Assembly (NCBI GenBank): GCA_021413945.1 | Contig: JAIOPK010000006.1 | Location: forward strand, 248,001-312,000 | Length of the DNA: 64,000 nt | Direction: 5' to 3' | DNA from: Candidatus Uhrbacteria bacterium | GTDB lineage: Bacteria > Patescibacteriota > Patescibacteriia > 2-12-FULL-60-25 | Shown here: positions 40,464 through 48,703 of the stretch, one piece after another | How the letters are laid out: each line of letters begins with the position of its first letter | Position numbering within the stretch: the first letter of the stretch is position 1 | Notes under the pieces: generated by a model | Databases searched by the model: none | What the model saw: the letters and a program-made list of their open reading frames with translations, nothing else | Told to the model about the DNA's origin: nothing | Program-made: the position numbers and the translations under genes

Positions 40464-41951
40464 ATGCAGATTTCTATTGAAAAAGGGATGGCTCCGGCTA
40501 AGGGATTCGATCTCTTGGTTTATCCGATTATTCGTAAGTTTCCGCTCGCAAAGATTGCCGATCGGTCTATTGCCGCGTTTGCGGAGCATGAAGGGTTTGA
40601 GGGGGCTTCCGGCGAGTGGCTCTGTGTGCCGATTTTGAACGGAGACAAATCTACCAAGGTGGCGTTTCTTGGAATGGGGGAGAAGCGGGGGATTGAGGAG
40701 GATTCTTACCGCAGGCTCGGCGGCCAGTTAGCCAAGCGTATTCGAGAATCCAAAGCCAAGAACGCGGCGGTGTCTTGGGAAGTTATCGCATCGCTTGGAG
40801 TTTCGGGACGTGAAGCGATGCGTGCGTTTGTCGAGGGACTGCGCCTCGGGGGATATGTGTTTCACTCGTATCATCCGGATCATCAGGAGAAGCATCGCAA
40901 GAATGCCGCCAAGTCCGTCCGCATCTTTGTCGATAATACGATATTAGCTACGGCGATGCAGCGCGGTTTGGAAGAAGCGGAAGCGCTTGTGAGCGGCGTT
41001 CATTTGACGCGCGATCTCGTGAACACGCCGTCGATGGATATGGCGCCGCAGCACATGGCCGATGCGGCGGATGAAGTCGCGCGCATGTCAAAACGTATTA
41101 AAATAAAACATCTCGACAAAGCCCGGATGGAAAAGCTTGGGATGGGCGCCGTGTTGTCGGTTGCGCAGGGTTCATTGCATGAACCAAGGGGCGTGCATTT
41201 GATTTATACGCCGACGAAAAAAGCCAAACGATCGATTGCGATCGTTGGTAAAGCTGTGACGTTCGACTCGGGCGGACTTTCGATTAAGCCGGCGGATGGG
41301 ATGATGACGATGAAGATGGATATGGCGGGGGGTGCGGCTGTGCTTGGATTGTTTCGAGCGTTGGCGAACATCGACGTCGATGTCGAGGTTCATGGAATTT
41401 TCTTGGCGGTCGAGAATATGCCTTCCGGGAGTGCCTATCGACCCGGAGACGTCGTGAAGGCGATGGATGGGACGACGATCGAGATTTTGAATACGGATGC
41501 GGAGGGACGCGTGACGCTTGCGGATGCGCTTGCATATGCCAAGACATTCGAGCCGGATGCGATTATCGACCTTGCGACGCTGACAGGCGCTTGTATTGCC
41601 GCGCTTGGAGAAGAGATTGCCGGAGCGATGGGAAATGATCGCAAGCTTGTGGATAAGCTTATCGGCTATGGGAAACAGACAGGTGAACCGCTTTGGGAAT
41701 TACCGATGTTTCCGTCGTATGAAGATCATGTGAAGTCCAAGATCGCTCATTTGAAGAACACGGGCGCGCGCGGACAGGCCGGCGCGATTGCCGGAGCGAT
41801 GTTTTTAAAGCGATTCGTTGGGGATATTCCGTGGGTGCACTTGGATATTGCGGGTCCGGCGTATGCGGAACGGGAAGTTCGACCCGATACACCGCAAGGC
41901 GGAACGGGGTTTGGCGTCAGATTATTGATGAGATATCTACAGGGGCTGTAA
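40464..41951 (+). CDS. pepA: Leucyl aminopeptidase (M17 family)
   Basis: The ATG at 40464 gives 495 residues. The N domain (residues 1-160) is followed by the catalytic domain opening LTRDLVNTPSMDMAPQHMADAA. Metal and active-site motifs are VGKAVTFDSGGLSIKP (Lys and Asp ligands), MKMDMAGGAAVLG (Asp) and the family signature NTDAEGRVTLADAL (Asp, Glu and catalytic Arg). Later VHLDIAGPAY and TGFGVRLL match the C terminus. It releases N-terminal residues from peptides in the cytoplasm. No ribosome site is visible. Confidence 0.95.
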   Translation: MQISIEKGMAPAKGFDLLVYPIIRKFPLAKIADRSIAAFAEHEGFEGASGEWLCVPILNGDKSTKVAFLGMGEKRGIEEDSYRRLGGQLAKRIRESKAKNAAVSWEVIASLGVSGREAMRAFVEGLRLGGYVFHSYHPDHQEKHRKNAAKSVRIFVDNTILATAMQRGLEEAEALVSGVHLTRDLVNTPSMDMAPQHMADAADEVARMSKRIKIKHLDKARMEKLGMGAVLSVAQGSLHEPRGVHLIYTPTKKAKRSIAIVGKAVTFDSGGLSIKPADGMMTMKMDMAGGAAVLGLFRALANIDVDVEVHGIFLAVENMPSGSAYRPGDVVKAMDGTTIEILNTDAEGRVTLADALAYAKTFEPDAIIDLATLTGACIAALGEEIAGAMGNDRKLVDKLIGYGKQTGEPLWELPMFPSYEDHVKSKIAHLKNTGARGQAGAIAGAMFLKRFVGDIPWVHLDIAGPAYAEREVRPDTPQGGTGFGVRLLMRYLQGL

Positions 41952-41959
41952 GAGCGTGG

Positions 41960-41965
41960 TATACT
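41960..41965 (+). promoter_or_regulatory. Extended -10 box (TGG TATACT) of the glutaredoxin gene
   Basis: TGGTATACT ends 20 nt before the ATG at 41986, giving a leader of about 13 nt without a ribosome site. Confidence 0.5.
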
Positions 41966-41985
41966 GGAATCCAATACAAATATAT

Positions 41986-42237
41986 ATGACTGTTAAAGTG
42001 TATTCGACTCCGACCTGCCCTTACTGCAAATTGGCAAAGGATTATTTAAAAGAAAAGAACATCGCCTTTGAGGATATTGATGTTGCCGCAAATTCGGACG
42101 CCGCCCAAGAGATGGTGAAGAAGTCCGGGCAGATGGGCGTGCCGGTGTTGGAGATTAACGGACAGATTATTGTGGGTTGGAATAAGAGTGCGATTGAGGA
42201 GGCGTTAGCCGCTAAGACGGCAAAAGTCGCCGCATAA
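41986..42237 (+). CDS. Glutaredoxin-like thiol-disulphide protein
   Basis: The 83-residue protein has the redox motif STPTCPYCKLAKDYLKEKNI (CPYC at residues about 11-14), the cis-Pro MGVPVLEI and the C-terminal GWNKSAIEEALA. This is the short Grx/NrdH-like form often found in CPR (UXX-star type). It can reduce disulphides in partners such as the neighbouring peroxiredoxin or ribonucleotide reductase; the partner is inferred. A terminator follows. Confidence 0.88.
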   Translation: MTVKVYSTPTCPYCKLAKDYLKEKNIAFEDIDVAANSDAAQEMVKKSGQMGVPVLEINGQIIVGWNKSAIEEALAAKTAKVAA

Positions 42238-42271
42238 AAAAATACCCCCGACATACGTCGGGGGTATTTTT
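42238..42271. terminator. Bidirectional terminator between glutaredoxin and peroxiredoxin genes
   Basis: The stem AAAAATACCCCCGAC / GTCGGGGGTATTTTT has a 4-5 nt loop, with A and T runs on both sides. Confidence 0.9.
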
Positions 42272-42719
42272 AATTTTTAAACGCTTTCAATATTTCATTC
42301 GTGCGCGGCAAGCCTTGGCGATAATAGAGGATTTTTCCATCTTGTCCGATGCCGACGACGGTGCGTCGTACGACTTTGGCGATAAGCAGATCCTGTTCTG
42401 CTCCGTAGGCCCGTGCGACTTTGCGGCCTTCATCGACGAGGAGGGGAAAGGGGAAGTCGTGTTTCTTGGCGAAGGCGGAGTGTGATTCGGCGTCGGAGGG
42501 ATTGATTCCAAAGACGCGGATGCCGGCTTTTTCAAAGTCGCTCCAGTCATCGCGGATGGCGCAAAGCTGGATCGTGCAGCCCGGCGTTTGATCGCCCGGG
42601 TAAAAGATGAGGACCGCGGGACCTGTGGACAAAATTAAATTCAAAGTCACGGCTTCGCCGTTTTGATCTTTTAACGAGAAGGCCGGAGCCTTACTTCCGA
42701 TTCCGAGATTTTTGCCCAT
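42270..42719 (-). CDS. Peroxiredoxin (AhpC/TSA, Bcp/PrxQ type)
   Basis: Start ATG 42719 (149 residues) is chosen because MGKNLGIGSKAPAFSLKDQNGEAVTL is the normal start; a longer form to 42758 is possible. The active site is FYPGDQTPGCTIQLCAIRDDW, with peroxidatic Cys in PGCT and a second Cys five residues on (CTIQLC), the PrxQ arrangement. It reduces peroxides using thiol donors. It is convergent with the glutaredoxin gene, a plausible electron donor. Confidence 0.9.
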   Translation of the reverse strand: MGKNLGIGSKAPAFSLKDQNGEAVTLNLILSTGPAVLIFYPGDQTPGCTIQLCAIRDDWSDFEKAGIRVFGINPSDAESHSAFAKKHDFPFPLLVDEGRKVARAYGAEQDLLIAKVVRRTVVGIGQDGKILYYRQGLPRTNEILKAFKN

Positions 42720-42803
42720 CGTAGGCAATAGTATGCAGGAACGGGAGAAATCTGTCATGGAGTTTGACGCGAAGGCGTTTTCAAGAAAAGATAGTGCCCA
42801 ACT

Positions 42804-43778
42804 ATGCGTTCCTATCGATTGATTGCAGGTTTTGCTCTGATCGCCCTACTGGGCGCCGGTTGCGATTGGAGTTCCCTACCGCTCGTCGGGCGTTTTGCGT
42901 CGCCGGTATCGACATCGACAATTTCTTTTGGAAGCACGCCGATAGATGCGGCCAAGGCGATTCAATTCCTTCCCGGCGATACATTCGAGGTACGTCAGAC
43001 GGTTTTTGGGTTCGGCGCATTCTTGCCCGATCTGCTTGGAAGCAAGGACGGCGTACGAATGGTGACGGTGACGCGTTTTGCGCCGTCGAATTTTGCCAAC
43101 GTTTCTTGGACCGTGACGTCGGAAAAAGAAACCGACGCATCGATCAAGGCACGACAAGCTTATGAAAAGGATGTTGAGCAGAATCCGCGTGCGATCGGCG
43201 AGAAGGTTGCGGTTCCTCCTGTGCCGCAAATGGAGCGCGTGACGGCGAGCGGAACGGTGATGGATGCGTCGCTGAAAACTCCCCATAGCGCGTATTTGCC
43301 CGCCTACTGGAGCCCGGGAGTAAATAATTTAATGAATGAGAAGAGCGCGATCTGGCTTTCAGAGGATGCGTTCATGGAATTAGTACGCACGCGCCACACG
43401 ATATTGAATCTTGGTATCTTTGATTCCGAGGCCAATCAAGCCGCGCGCAATATTACGGATTTGAAGGGCGCGCTCGATCGTCTGCGTAAGCAGGCAAATG
43501 AAGACGGTAAGTTCAAGGATTTGACCTTGCTCGAGGCGGAACCGGATTTCATCGAGTATCCACTGGAGGTAAATGGCCGAACCGTGACCGTATCGGCGAT
43601 CAAGGCAAAGAATTGGTTCGGGGAAGTCATCGTGCTCAACAGCGCGCAAAATCCGATGATTCTCAAAGTGACAATGAATCCGCTGGCATCAAGCGCAAGC
43701 GATGCACTTGGAGGGAATATTGCATTGCTCGACAAGCTGTACGGATACGAAATCAGCAACATCCAACTACGCAGATAA
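42804..43778 (+). CDS. Lipoprotein of unknown function
   Basis: A signal peptide with lipobox LLGAGC puts the lipid-modified Cys at residue 20. The mature 300 residues are of mixed structure (GDTFEVRQTVFGFGAFLPDL, RLRKQANEDGKFKDLTLLEAEPDFIEYPLEVNGRTVTVSAIKAKNWFGEVIVLNSAQNPMI). No family is recognised. A GATAGT lies 8 nt before the ATG, again leaving no leader. A good terminator follows. Confidence 0.65.
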   Translation: MRSYRLIAGFALIALLGAGCDWSSLPLVGRFASPVSTSTISFGSTPIDAAKAIQFLPGDTFEVRQTVFGFGAFLPDLLGSKDGVRMVTVTRFAPSNFANVSWTVTSEKETDASIKARQAYEKDVEQNPRAIGEKVAVPPVPQMERVTASGTVMDASLKTPHSAYLPAYWSPGVNNLMNEKSAIWLSEDAFMELVRTRHTILNLGIFDSEANQAARNITDLKGALDRLRKQANEDGKFKDLTLLEAEPDFIEYPLEVNGRTVTVSAIKAKNWFGEVIVLNSAQNPMILKVTMNPLASSASDALGGNIALLDKLYGYEISNIQLRR

Positions 43779-43780
43779 GC

Positions 43781-43813
43781 AAAACTTCTCCGCCGTGGCG
43801 GAGAAGTTTTTTT
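43781..43813. terminator. Bidirectional terminator after the lipoprotein gene
   Basis: The stem AAAACTTCTCCGCC / GGCGGAGAAGTTTT has a very short loop and is followed by TTTTT. It also ends the convergent gene at 43812. Confidence 0.9.
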
Positions 43814-44630
43814 ATTCGGCGGCTTCGGAATGTAGTTTTCCGATTTTGCTCAAGTTCACTTCATAGCGCTGAAAGTAGAGCTGATCTCTGATCATACGCC
43901 AGGCTTTGATGCGTTCCGAGAGATCGGCGGTTTTCCCTTCCAGTTTCACGCCGGGGTTTTCCGGCCAGGGCTGCTGTTCTTCTTTGAGAGCATTGAGGAA
44001 TTCTTCCCAATCGTGCTCGAGGGCGCCTTCGACATATCGTATCGCCGGTTCCGCGTCTTTTCCGATGGCATGGAATCCGTCGATGGCCTCGAGGACTTCC
44101 TTGATCCCATTCAGGTCCGGATCGATCTTTTCCGCTTCTTTCTCGAGCCCTGATTCTGTCAGCATCGCATGCCGCATCGAGTGGTCTTGATGGAAGAGCT
44201 CGGCTTTTTCCTTTGTTTTTTCCAAGGCGACTTTACTGTCAGTGCGTTCATGTTTCATCCAGCTTGAGGCGCGGATGATTTGGCGGATTTCATCGATGCG
44301 TTTTTCATCGTGGGATTCTCGTGCGGCCATGAGTTCATCGAGCAAAACGGGTTCCACATCCCAGCTATTGCATCGAAAGAAGTCTTTGCAGAGCTGTTCG
44401 CGGTTTTTTGGTTGAGGGACGCGTGTCTCGTAGTACGGCTCGACATCCTCCGGACGAGGCTTGGAAAGGTGGGCGATGACATTTTGTAAATCCATCATGC
44501 GCTCCGCCTGGGCGCCAAGATTTTTTTCGTATTCGATAACACGGCGCTTATTTTCCTCTAATGCGCTTTTGTCGCGTGCTTGTTGTACGCGATGATAGGG
44601 TTTTTCAAAAGGATTGCTACGGGGTTTCAT
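43812..44630 (-). CDS. Charged helical hypothetical protein downstream of era
   Basis: The ATG at 44630 overlaps the era stop (ATGA), giving 272 residues. The protein is highly charged and helical (DKSALEENKRRVIEYEKNLGAQAERMMDL) and contains no membrane segment. It has similarities in style to the proteins at 30601 and 25288 but no recognisable domain. Translational coupling to era suggests a linked expression level. Confidence 0.5.
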   Translation of the reverse strand: MKPRSNPFEKPYHRVQQARDKSALEENKRRVIEYEKNLGAQAERMMDLQNVIAHLSKPRPEDVEPYYETRVPQPKNREQLCKDFFRCNSWDVEPVLLDELMAARESHDEKRIDEIRQIIRASSWMKHERTDSKVALEKTKEKAELFHQDHSMRHAMLTESGLEKEAEKIDPDLNGIKEVLEAIDGFHAIGKDAEPAIRYVEGALEHDWEEFLNALKEEQQPWPENPGVKLEGKTADLSERIKAWRMIRDQLYFQRYEVNLSKIGKLHSEAAE

Positions 44631-45484
44631 ACGATAAAGCGTTGCGGCCATTTGGGATCGACGTTGACGGTGAGTTCAAGGTAGACGCGCATGCCGGTGA
44701 CGGCTTCCAGTTCGCGACGTACATCGATACCGATTTGCTTGAGCATCGAGGCTTTGGCTCCGATAATCATACCCTTATATCGATCTTCCGTTGTCCACAC
44801 GGTGGCGGCGACGAATTTACTGCCATTATCGCGGTCGCCGATTTCCGTCACTTCGATGTGTACGGAGTAGGGAAGTTCTTGTTCGAGACGCAGGAAGACT
44901 TTTTCACGAATCAATTCCTCGAGCCATTCCTTGTGAGCCATGTCGGTGATTTGGAGGTCCGGGTAGAAGGGCTCGCCTTCCGGGAGCATCTCAAAAATAG
45001 AATCGACGAGACGATTTAAATCGGAACGGCGTTTTGCGGAGACTTCAATGTTTTCTTTTTGTGCGACGTCGATCTTGCGCATCGCGTCGGTATGCGGACG
45101 TTTTTCCGGAGGGAGATCCATCTTGTTGATGGCGAGGATGATCGGCGTCGGGAGTTTGCGGAGGATACGTTGAATGTTGTCTTCTTCCGCGCCCGGTTCA
45201 CGCGTCGGGTCGGTGACGTAGACGACGACGTCGATTCCTTCAAGCTGTTCTTTTACGGCGGCGTTTAGCTTTTGCGAAAGCTCGTCTTTTTTGCCGAGGA
45301 ACACGCCCGGTGTATCGACAAAGACGATTTGACCGCGGGCGTCATGCAAAATACCGCGCACCGGACGGCGCGTGGTTTGAGGCTTAGGTGTGACAATGGC
45401 GACCTTGGAGCCGACGAGGGCGTTCAGAAGCGAGGATTTGCCTACGTTTGAGCGGCCGGCAAGAACGACGAAACCGGATTTCAT
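44627..45484 (-). CDS. era: GTPase Era
   Basis: Era is a 30S assembly and 16S rRNA processing GTPase. The ATG at 45484 starts KSGFVVLAGRSNVGKSSLLNALVG (G1 GRSNVGKS), followed by G3 DTPGVF, G4 NKMD and G5 SAKRR. The C-terminal KH domain has IREKVFLRLEQELPYSVHIEVTEI and IIGAKASMLKQIGIDVRRELEAVTGMRVYLELTVNV (GxxG variant IGAKAS). At 285 residues it has the usual length. The upstream 40 bp are a GTAAAG-rich spacer. Confidence 0.95.
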   Translation of the reverse strand: MKSGFVVLAGRSNVGKSSLLNALVGSKVAIVTPKPQTTRRPVRGILHDARGQIVFVDTPGVFLGKKDELSQKLNAAVKEQLEGIDVVVYVTDPTREPGAEEDNIQRILRKLPTPIILAINKMDLPPEKRPHTDAMRKIDVAQKENIEVSAKRRSDLNRLVDSIFEMLPEGEPFYPDLQITDMAHKEWLEELIREKVFLRLEQELPYSVHIEVTEIGDRDNGSKFVAATVWTTEDRYKGMIIGAKASMLKQIGIDVRRELEAVTGMRVYLELTVNVDPKWPQRFIV

Positions 45485-45543
45485 GTGATTATAGTAAAGC
45501 GTAAAGTGGAAATCGTAAAGCAAAAATAGGCTAGAAATGCGAA

Positions 45544-45577
45544 GCCCCGCGCGCCGACAGCTGTCGACGGGCGGGGC
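45544..45577 (-). terminator. GC-rich terminator of the orphan gene at 45602
   Basis: GCCCCGC pairs with GCGGGGC around an inner palindrome CGACAGCTGTCG. It follows the stop codon on the minus strand. Confidence 0.7.
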
Positions 45578-45601
45578 GCGGGTCAGTCGAGCTGAGCTCG
45601 A

Positions 45602-46024
45602 TCAGGGCAGGGAGAGGAAGATGCGGGCGCCTTCGGTGACCTCGAGGATCTCGGCGACCTCGTTGGCGTAGTTCTTGTTACATTCGTCGGTCAGAGCGTT
45701 GACGTCCAGGTAGAAGCTCGCGAGCGCGCGATCATGAGAGGCGCTCTCGGGAGTCATCTTCACCACGATGGGTCCCGGATAGACGTGCGTGGGCAGCAGA
45801 TCGATGATGTTGTTCTGGCCCTTGACTTTGAGCCAAGCGTGCATGTAGGCACTCTCGAACCCGCGCCTTTGACCGTCGACGGCGGTGAGGCCCGGGACGA
45901 GGCGCGCTACGACGCGGACGAGTACCCCGATGGGCGCCTGATGGCGGAAGCGCACGGGGATCGACTCGTAGGCTTTGCGGCATGAGTCGAGAAGACCGAT
46001 GAGAGCAGGATCGATGTCACGCAT
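45602..46024 (-). CDS. Orphan-class hypothetical protein with strong ribosome site
   Basis: The 140-residue soluble protein (ALIGLLDSCRKAYESIPVRF ... AWLKVKGQNNIIDLLPTHVYPGPIVVKMTP) has no recognised family. A CGGAGG site stands 8-9 nt before the ATG. The codons are mostly C/G-ending, and a private GC-rich terminator follows. It separates era from the methyltransferase gene and looks compositionally unlike both. Confidence 0.6.
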   Translation of the reverse strand: MRDIDPALIGLLDSCRKAYESIPVRFRHQAPIGVLVRVVARLVPGLTAVDGQRRGFESAYMHAWLKVKGQNNIIDLLPTHVYPGPIVVKMTPESASHDRALASFYLDVNALTDECNKNYANEVAEILEVTEGARIFLSLP

Positions 46025-46061
46025 GTAACGAACCTCCGACCGTCAGCCAATCATCTTTTAA

Positions 46062-47381
46062 TCAATTCGTCAATCGTACCAACTTCACGACAACTTCGAC
46101 GTGCGGGGTATGCGGAAAGAGGTCGAGAGCTTGGAGAGACTCGACTTTGTATTTTGTTTTGAGTTGTTTTAACTCGTCGACGAGGCGATGGAAGCTGCAT
46201 GAGACATACACGATGATTGGCGGCTCATTTTCGATCAATGCTTTGAGGGCTTTTGGATGAAGCCCGGCGCGCGGAGGATCGATGATGACGGCGTCGGGTT
46301 TTTCTTTGGACCAGTCGAGGGATTCGACGGTGCCGGCGGCCCAGCGGGTTTTGTCGGCGACGCCATTCGAATCCGAATTTTTTTGCGCGAGTTCGATGGC
46401 GGGCGCATCCAGTTCATGGCCGTAAACTTCGAGACCGCGTTTGGCGGCGGCGATACCGAAGAAGCCGAGGCCGCAGTAGAGGTCGAGGAGTTTTCCTTTT
46501 GAAGGAATCAAATCGAGCACCGTCGACTGCAGTTTAGCTGCCATCGCGGTGTTGGTTTGGAAAAAAGAGTTTGGGTGAATGGAGTAGCGAATGCCGTTCG
46601 TTTCTTCCGTGAGATATTCGTTGCCGTGGAGCAAGATGAAAGACTTGGCGTAAGAGACGTCTGTGATCTCCGGATTCTCGCCGAGGTAAATCGTGGTACA
46701 GAGCGGGGAGAGGCGCTTCACGATTTCGGTGCGCATTTCCTCGCTCACGCGATTAAAGTCGTGCACCAAAAAAATCAGCATGCGTTCATTGGTGTTTTTG
46801 CCGAGACGGATGACGGTGTAGCGGGCGTCGCCGGTGTATTTTTTGGAATCCCAAGGATCGAGTTTGAATTCTGCGACGAGATCGCGGATGATTTGCAAGA
46901 TGGTCGGAGTTTCTTTGTCGAGGAGCATGCAGGTCGACAAATCGAGATAGCGATTCCATTGGCCGTATTCTTTCAAGCCGAGCTCGCCTTTCCAGCCAAA
47001 AACGTAGTCCATTCGGTTCCTGTAATAAAATGTGTCCGGTGCCGGTTCGATCTTTTCGACGCGTTCTTCGTGACCGGCCGCTTCGAAGGCGCGGTTGATC
47101 ATCATGAGTTTGAGCTTAAGTTGCGCACCGTATTCCATGTGCTGCCACAAGCAGCCGCCGCAGGTTCCTGCATGGGGGCACGGGGCTTCGACACGGTCGG
47201 GCGATGGGGTAGTTACTTTCGAAAGGCGGGCGATTTTGAGGCCTTTGTCGCGTTTTTGAAACATTGCATCGACTTCATCGCCGGGAGAAGTAAAAGGGAT
47301 GGCGATTTTGTCATCGATAAGACCTCGACCTTTATCGTCGACGTTGGAAACGGTTCCGTGGATGATGTCGCCAAATTTCAT
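46062..47381 (-). CDS. 23S rRNA/tRNA (uracil-5)-methyltransferase (RlmD/TrmA family)
   Basis: The 439-residue protein has an N-terminal TRAM domain (GDIIHGTVSNVDDKGRGLIDDKIAIPFTSPGDEV), the 4Fe-4S cysteine cluster (CPHAGTCGGCLWQH), the SAM site LLDLYCGLGFFGIAAAKRG and catalytic motifs DPPRAGLHPKAL and YVSCSFHR (the nucleophile Cys is in VSCS). It makes 5-methyluridine in rRNA or tRNA; which position is methylated cannot be told from the sequence. It stands alone between two orphan-class genes. Confidence 0.9.
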   Translation of the reverse strand: MKFGDIIHGTVSNVDDKGRGLIDDKIAIPFTSPGDEVDAMFQKRDKGLKIARLSKVTTPSPDRVEAPCPHAGTCGGCLWQHMEYGAQLKLKLMMINRAFEAAGHEERVEKIEPAPDTFYYRNRMDYVFGWKGELGLKEYGQWNRYLDLSTCMLLDKETPTILQIIRDLVAEFKLDPWDSKKYTGDARYTVIRLGKNTNERMLIFLVHDFNRVSEEMRTEIVKRLSPLCTTIYLGENPEITDVSYAKSFILLHGNEYLTEETNGIRYSIHPNSFFQTNTAMAAKLQSTVLDLIPSKGKLLDLYCGLGFFGIAAAKRGLEVYGHELDAPAIELAQKNSDSNGVADKTRWAAGTVESLDWSKEKPDAVIIDPPRAGLHPKALKALIENEPPIIVYVSCSFHRLVDELKQLKTKYKVESLQALDLFPHTPHVEVVVKLVRLTN

Positions 47382-47397
47382 GGATGCATGAAAACAC

Positions 47398-47431
47398 GAA
47401 ACGGCTGGCTCGAGAAGAGACAGCCGTTCGA
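47398..47431 (-). terminator. Probable terminator of the orphan gene at 47457
   Basis: AACGGCTG pairs with CAGCCGTT across a 13-nt loop, ending close to the start of the methyltransferase gene. The T tract is weak. Confidence 0.5.
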
Positions 47432-47456
47432 AAGAGATAGGGTAAGACGGGATGCG

Positions 47457-47780
47457 TCAGGGGTCGGCGCGCGCGGGTGCGGGCGCGGGCATGGGAACGG
47501 CGGCAAGGCGCGGCTCGCTCTTGACCGGGACCCGGATCGAGCGTCGGCGCGGCTTGGGCGTCTGCCCCCTGACCTCGAGCTCGTGGTAGTCACGGCCGAG
47601 CTCGTAGGCGCCGTTCGCCTTGTCCGCGGGCTTGGCGATGAGGCCCTTGCCGGCCTCGTCCTTGCCCCGCTGCCAGTCCTCCGTCGCCTTGGTTTTGGCC
47701 TTGATGTCCTTGATGATGCTCGGACAGGGGCCTTTGTGACCGTAGGCGACACCACAGAATCCACACGGATCGTTGATCAT
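47457..47780 (-). CDS. Orphan-class small Cys-containing protein with strong ribosome site
   Basis: The 107-residue protein opens MINDPCGFCGVAYGHKGPCP, a short Cys cluster that may bind a metal. A basic/Pro-rich region then runs to the end (PKPRRRSIRVPVKSEPRLAAVPMPAPAPARADP). The AAGAGGGA site 5-6 nt before the ATG, C-ending codons and a nearby hairpin put it in the orphan class. No family is recognised. Confidence 0.6.
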   Translation of the reverse strand: MINDPCGFCGVAYGHKGPCPSIIKDIKAKTKATEDWQRGKDEAGKGLIAKPADKANGAYELGRDYHELEVRGQTPKPRRRSIRVPVKSEPRLAAVPMPAPAPARADP

Positions 47781-47889
47781 CGCGTTCCCTCTTTTCCTTA
47801 GACCGAAAACACAAGAGCGTGCTGTCGGGGCTCCAATTTAAGAAATGAAACGTCCTTTGTCAATGGAGCGACATTTCTGAAACGCAGAA

Positions 47890-47917
47890 CCCCGGCTCGA
47901 TGTTATTCGAACCGGGG
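47890..47917 (-). terminator. Terminator of the orphan gene at 47928
   Basis: On the minus strand CCCCGGTTCGA pairs with TCGAGCCGGGG (one G-U pair) around a 6-nt loop, just after the stop codon. Confidence 0.75.
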
Positions 47918-47927
47918 GTGCAGTGAG

Positions 47928-48161
47928 TCAGGCGTGGAGGAGAACCTGGCTCGTGAGCGGCGGGGCATCGGGGAAGTCGATGATCGGGTAGCCGTTGCGG
48001 GCCGAGCGGCCACGCATGTAGGCGAGGTTGGTTCCCTCGGTCCAGATCCCGAGGAACTTGAGGTTCTTGAGGCCGCAGTTGTAGGCCGCGACCACGTCTT
48101 TCATGTCCGTTTCCTCGAAGACGGGATCGTCCTCGAATGTTTGACGTTGTGCTAGCGACAT
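47928..48161 (-). CDS. Orphan-class small protein with strong ribosome site
   Basis: ATG 48161, preceded by AAGGAGA at the right spacing, gives 77 residues (MSLAQRQTFEDDPVFEETDMK ...). It contains AAYNCGLKNLKFLGIWTEGTNLAYMRGRSARNGYP and no named domain. Like 47457, it is a solitary gene with its own terminator and C-ending codons. Confidence 0.6.
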   Translation of the reverse strand: MSLAQRQTFEDDPVFEETDMKDVVAAYNCGLKNLKFLGIWTEGTNLAYMRGRSARNGYPIIDFPDAPPLTSQVLLHA

Positions 48162-48239
48162 ACGCTCTCCTTGTCCGAACCGACGGAGTGTCGGCAAAAG
48201 GACTTGAATTTATACTCCTTTTAGGCCATTTTGTCAAGC

Positions 48240-48701
48240 ATGAGACGGGAGTTACATCTCATTGCCCATGATATCAGGTCCCTTGAGAACGTGGGGGCTT
48301 TGTTTCGTGCTTGCGATTCGCTCGGTGTAGCTAAGCTCTGGTTGGCCGGTTTTACGGCCTCGCCACCGGATTCGCGTATATCTAAGGTCGCTTTGGGGGC
48401 TGAATTGTCCGTTCCGTTTGAGTCGGTCGCCGACATTTCCGAAGTGTTTCGAAAGCTTAAACATGAGGGGGTACCAGTATATGCGCTTGAATTAACCGAT
48501 AAAGCGGTCGACTTGGCCAAGTTTGCTCCGCCGGATCGGATGGCTCTTTTGCTCGGAACCGAAACGACGGGAATCCCGCCATCGCTCATCGAAAAATGCG
48601 AGGGGACGATCAAGATCGGTCAGCACGGAATTAAGGAGTCGCTCAATGTCGCGGTGGCGGCAGGGATTGCCGCTTGGGCGATATTGAACGTTCGAGTTTA
48701 G
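48240..48701 (+). CDS. SpoU/TrmH-type RNA 2'-O-methyltransferase
   Basis: The ATG at 48240 gives 153 residues. SPOUT motifs are visible: motif 1 HDIRSLENVGALFRACDSLGV (the Asn and Arg that contact RNA and SAM), motif 2 LLLGTETTGIPPSLIEKCEGTIKIGQHGIKESLNVAVAAGIAAW with IPQ..KESLNV-type SAM trefoil knot. It lacks an N-terminal substrate-binding domain, so the RNA target is unknown. The next gene begins 2 bp after its stop. Confidence 0.88.
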   Translation: MRRELHLIAHDIRSLENVGALFRACDSLGVAKLWLAGFTASPPDSRISKVALGAELSVPFESVADISEVFRKLKHEGVPVYALELTDKAVDLAKFAPPDRMALLLGTETTGIPPSLIEKCEGTIKIGQHGIKESLNVAVAAGIAAWAILNVRV

Positions 48702-48703
48702 GT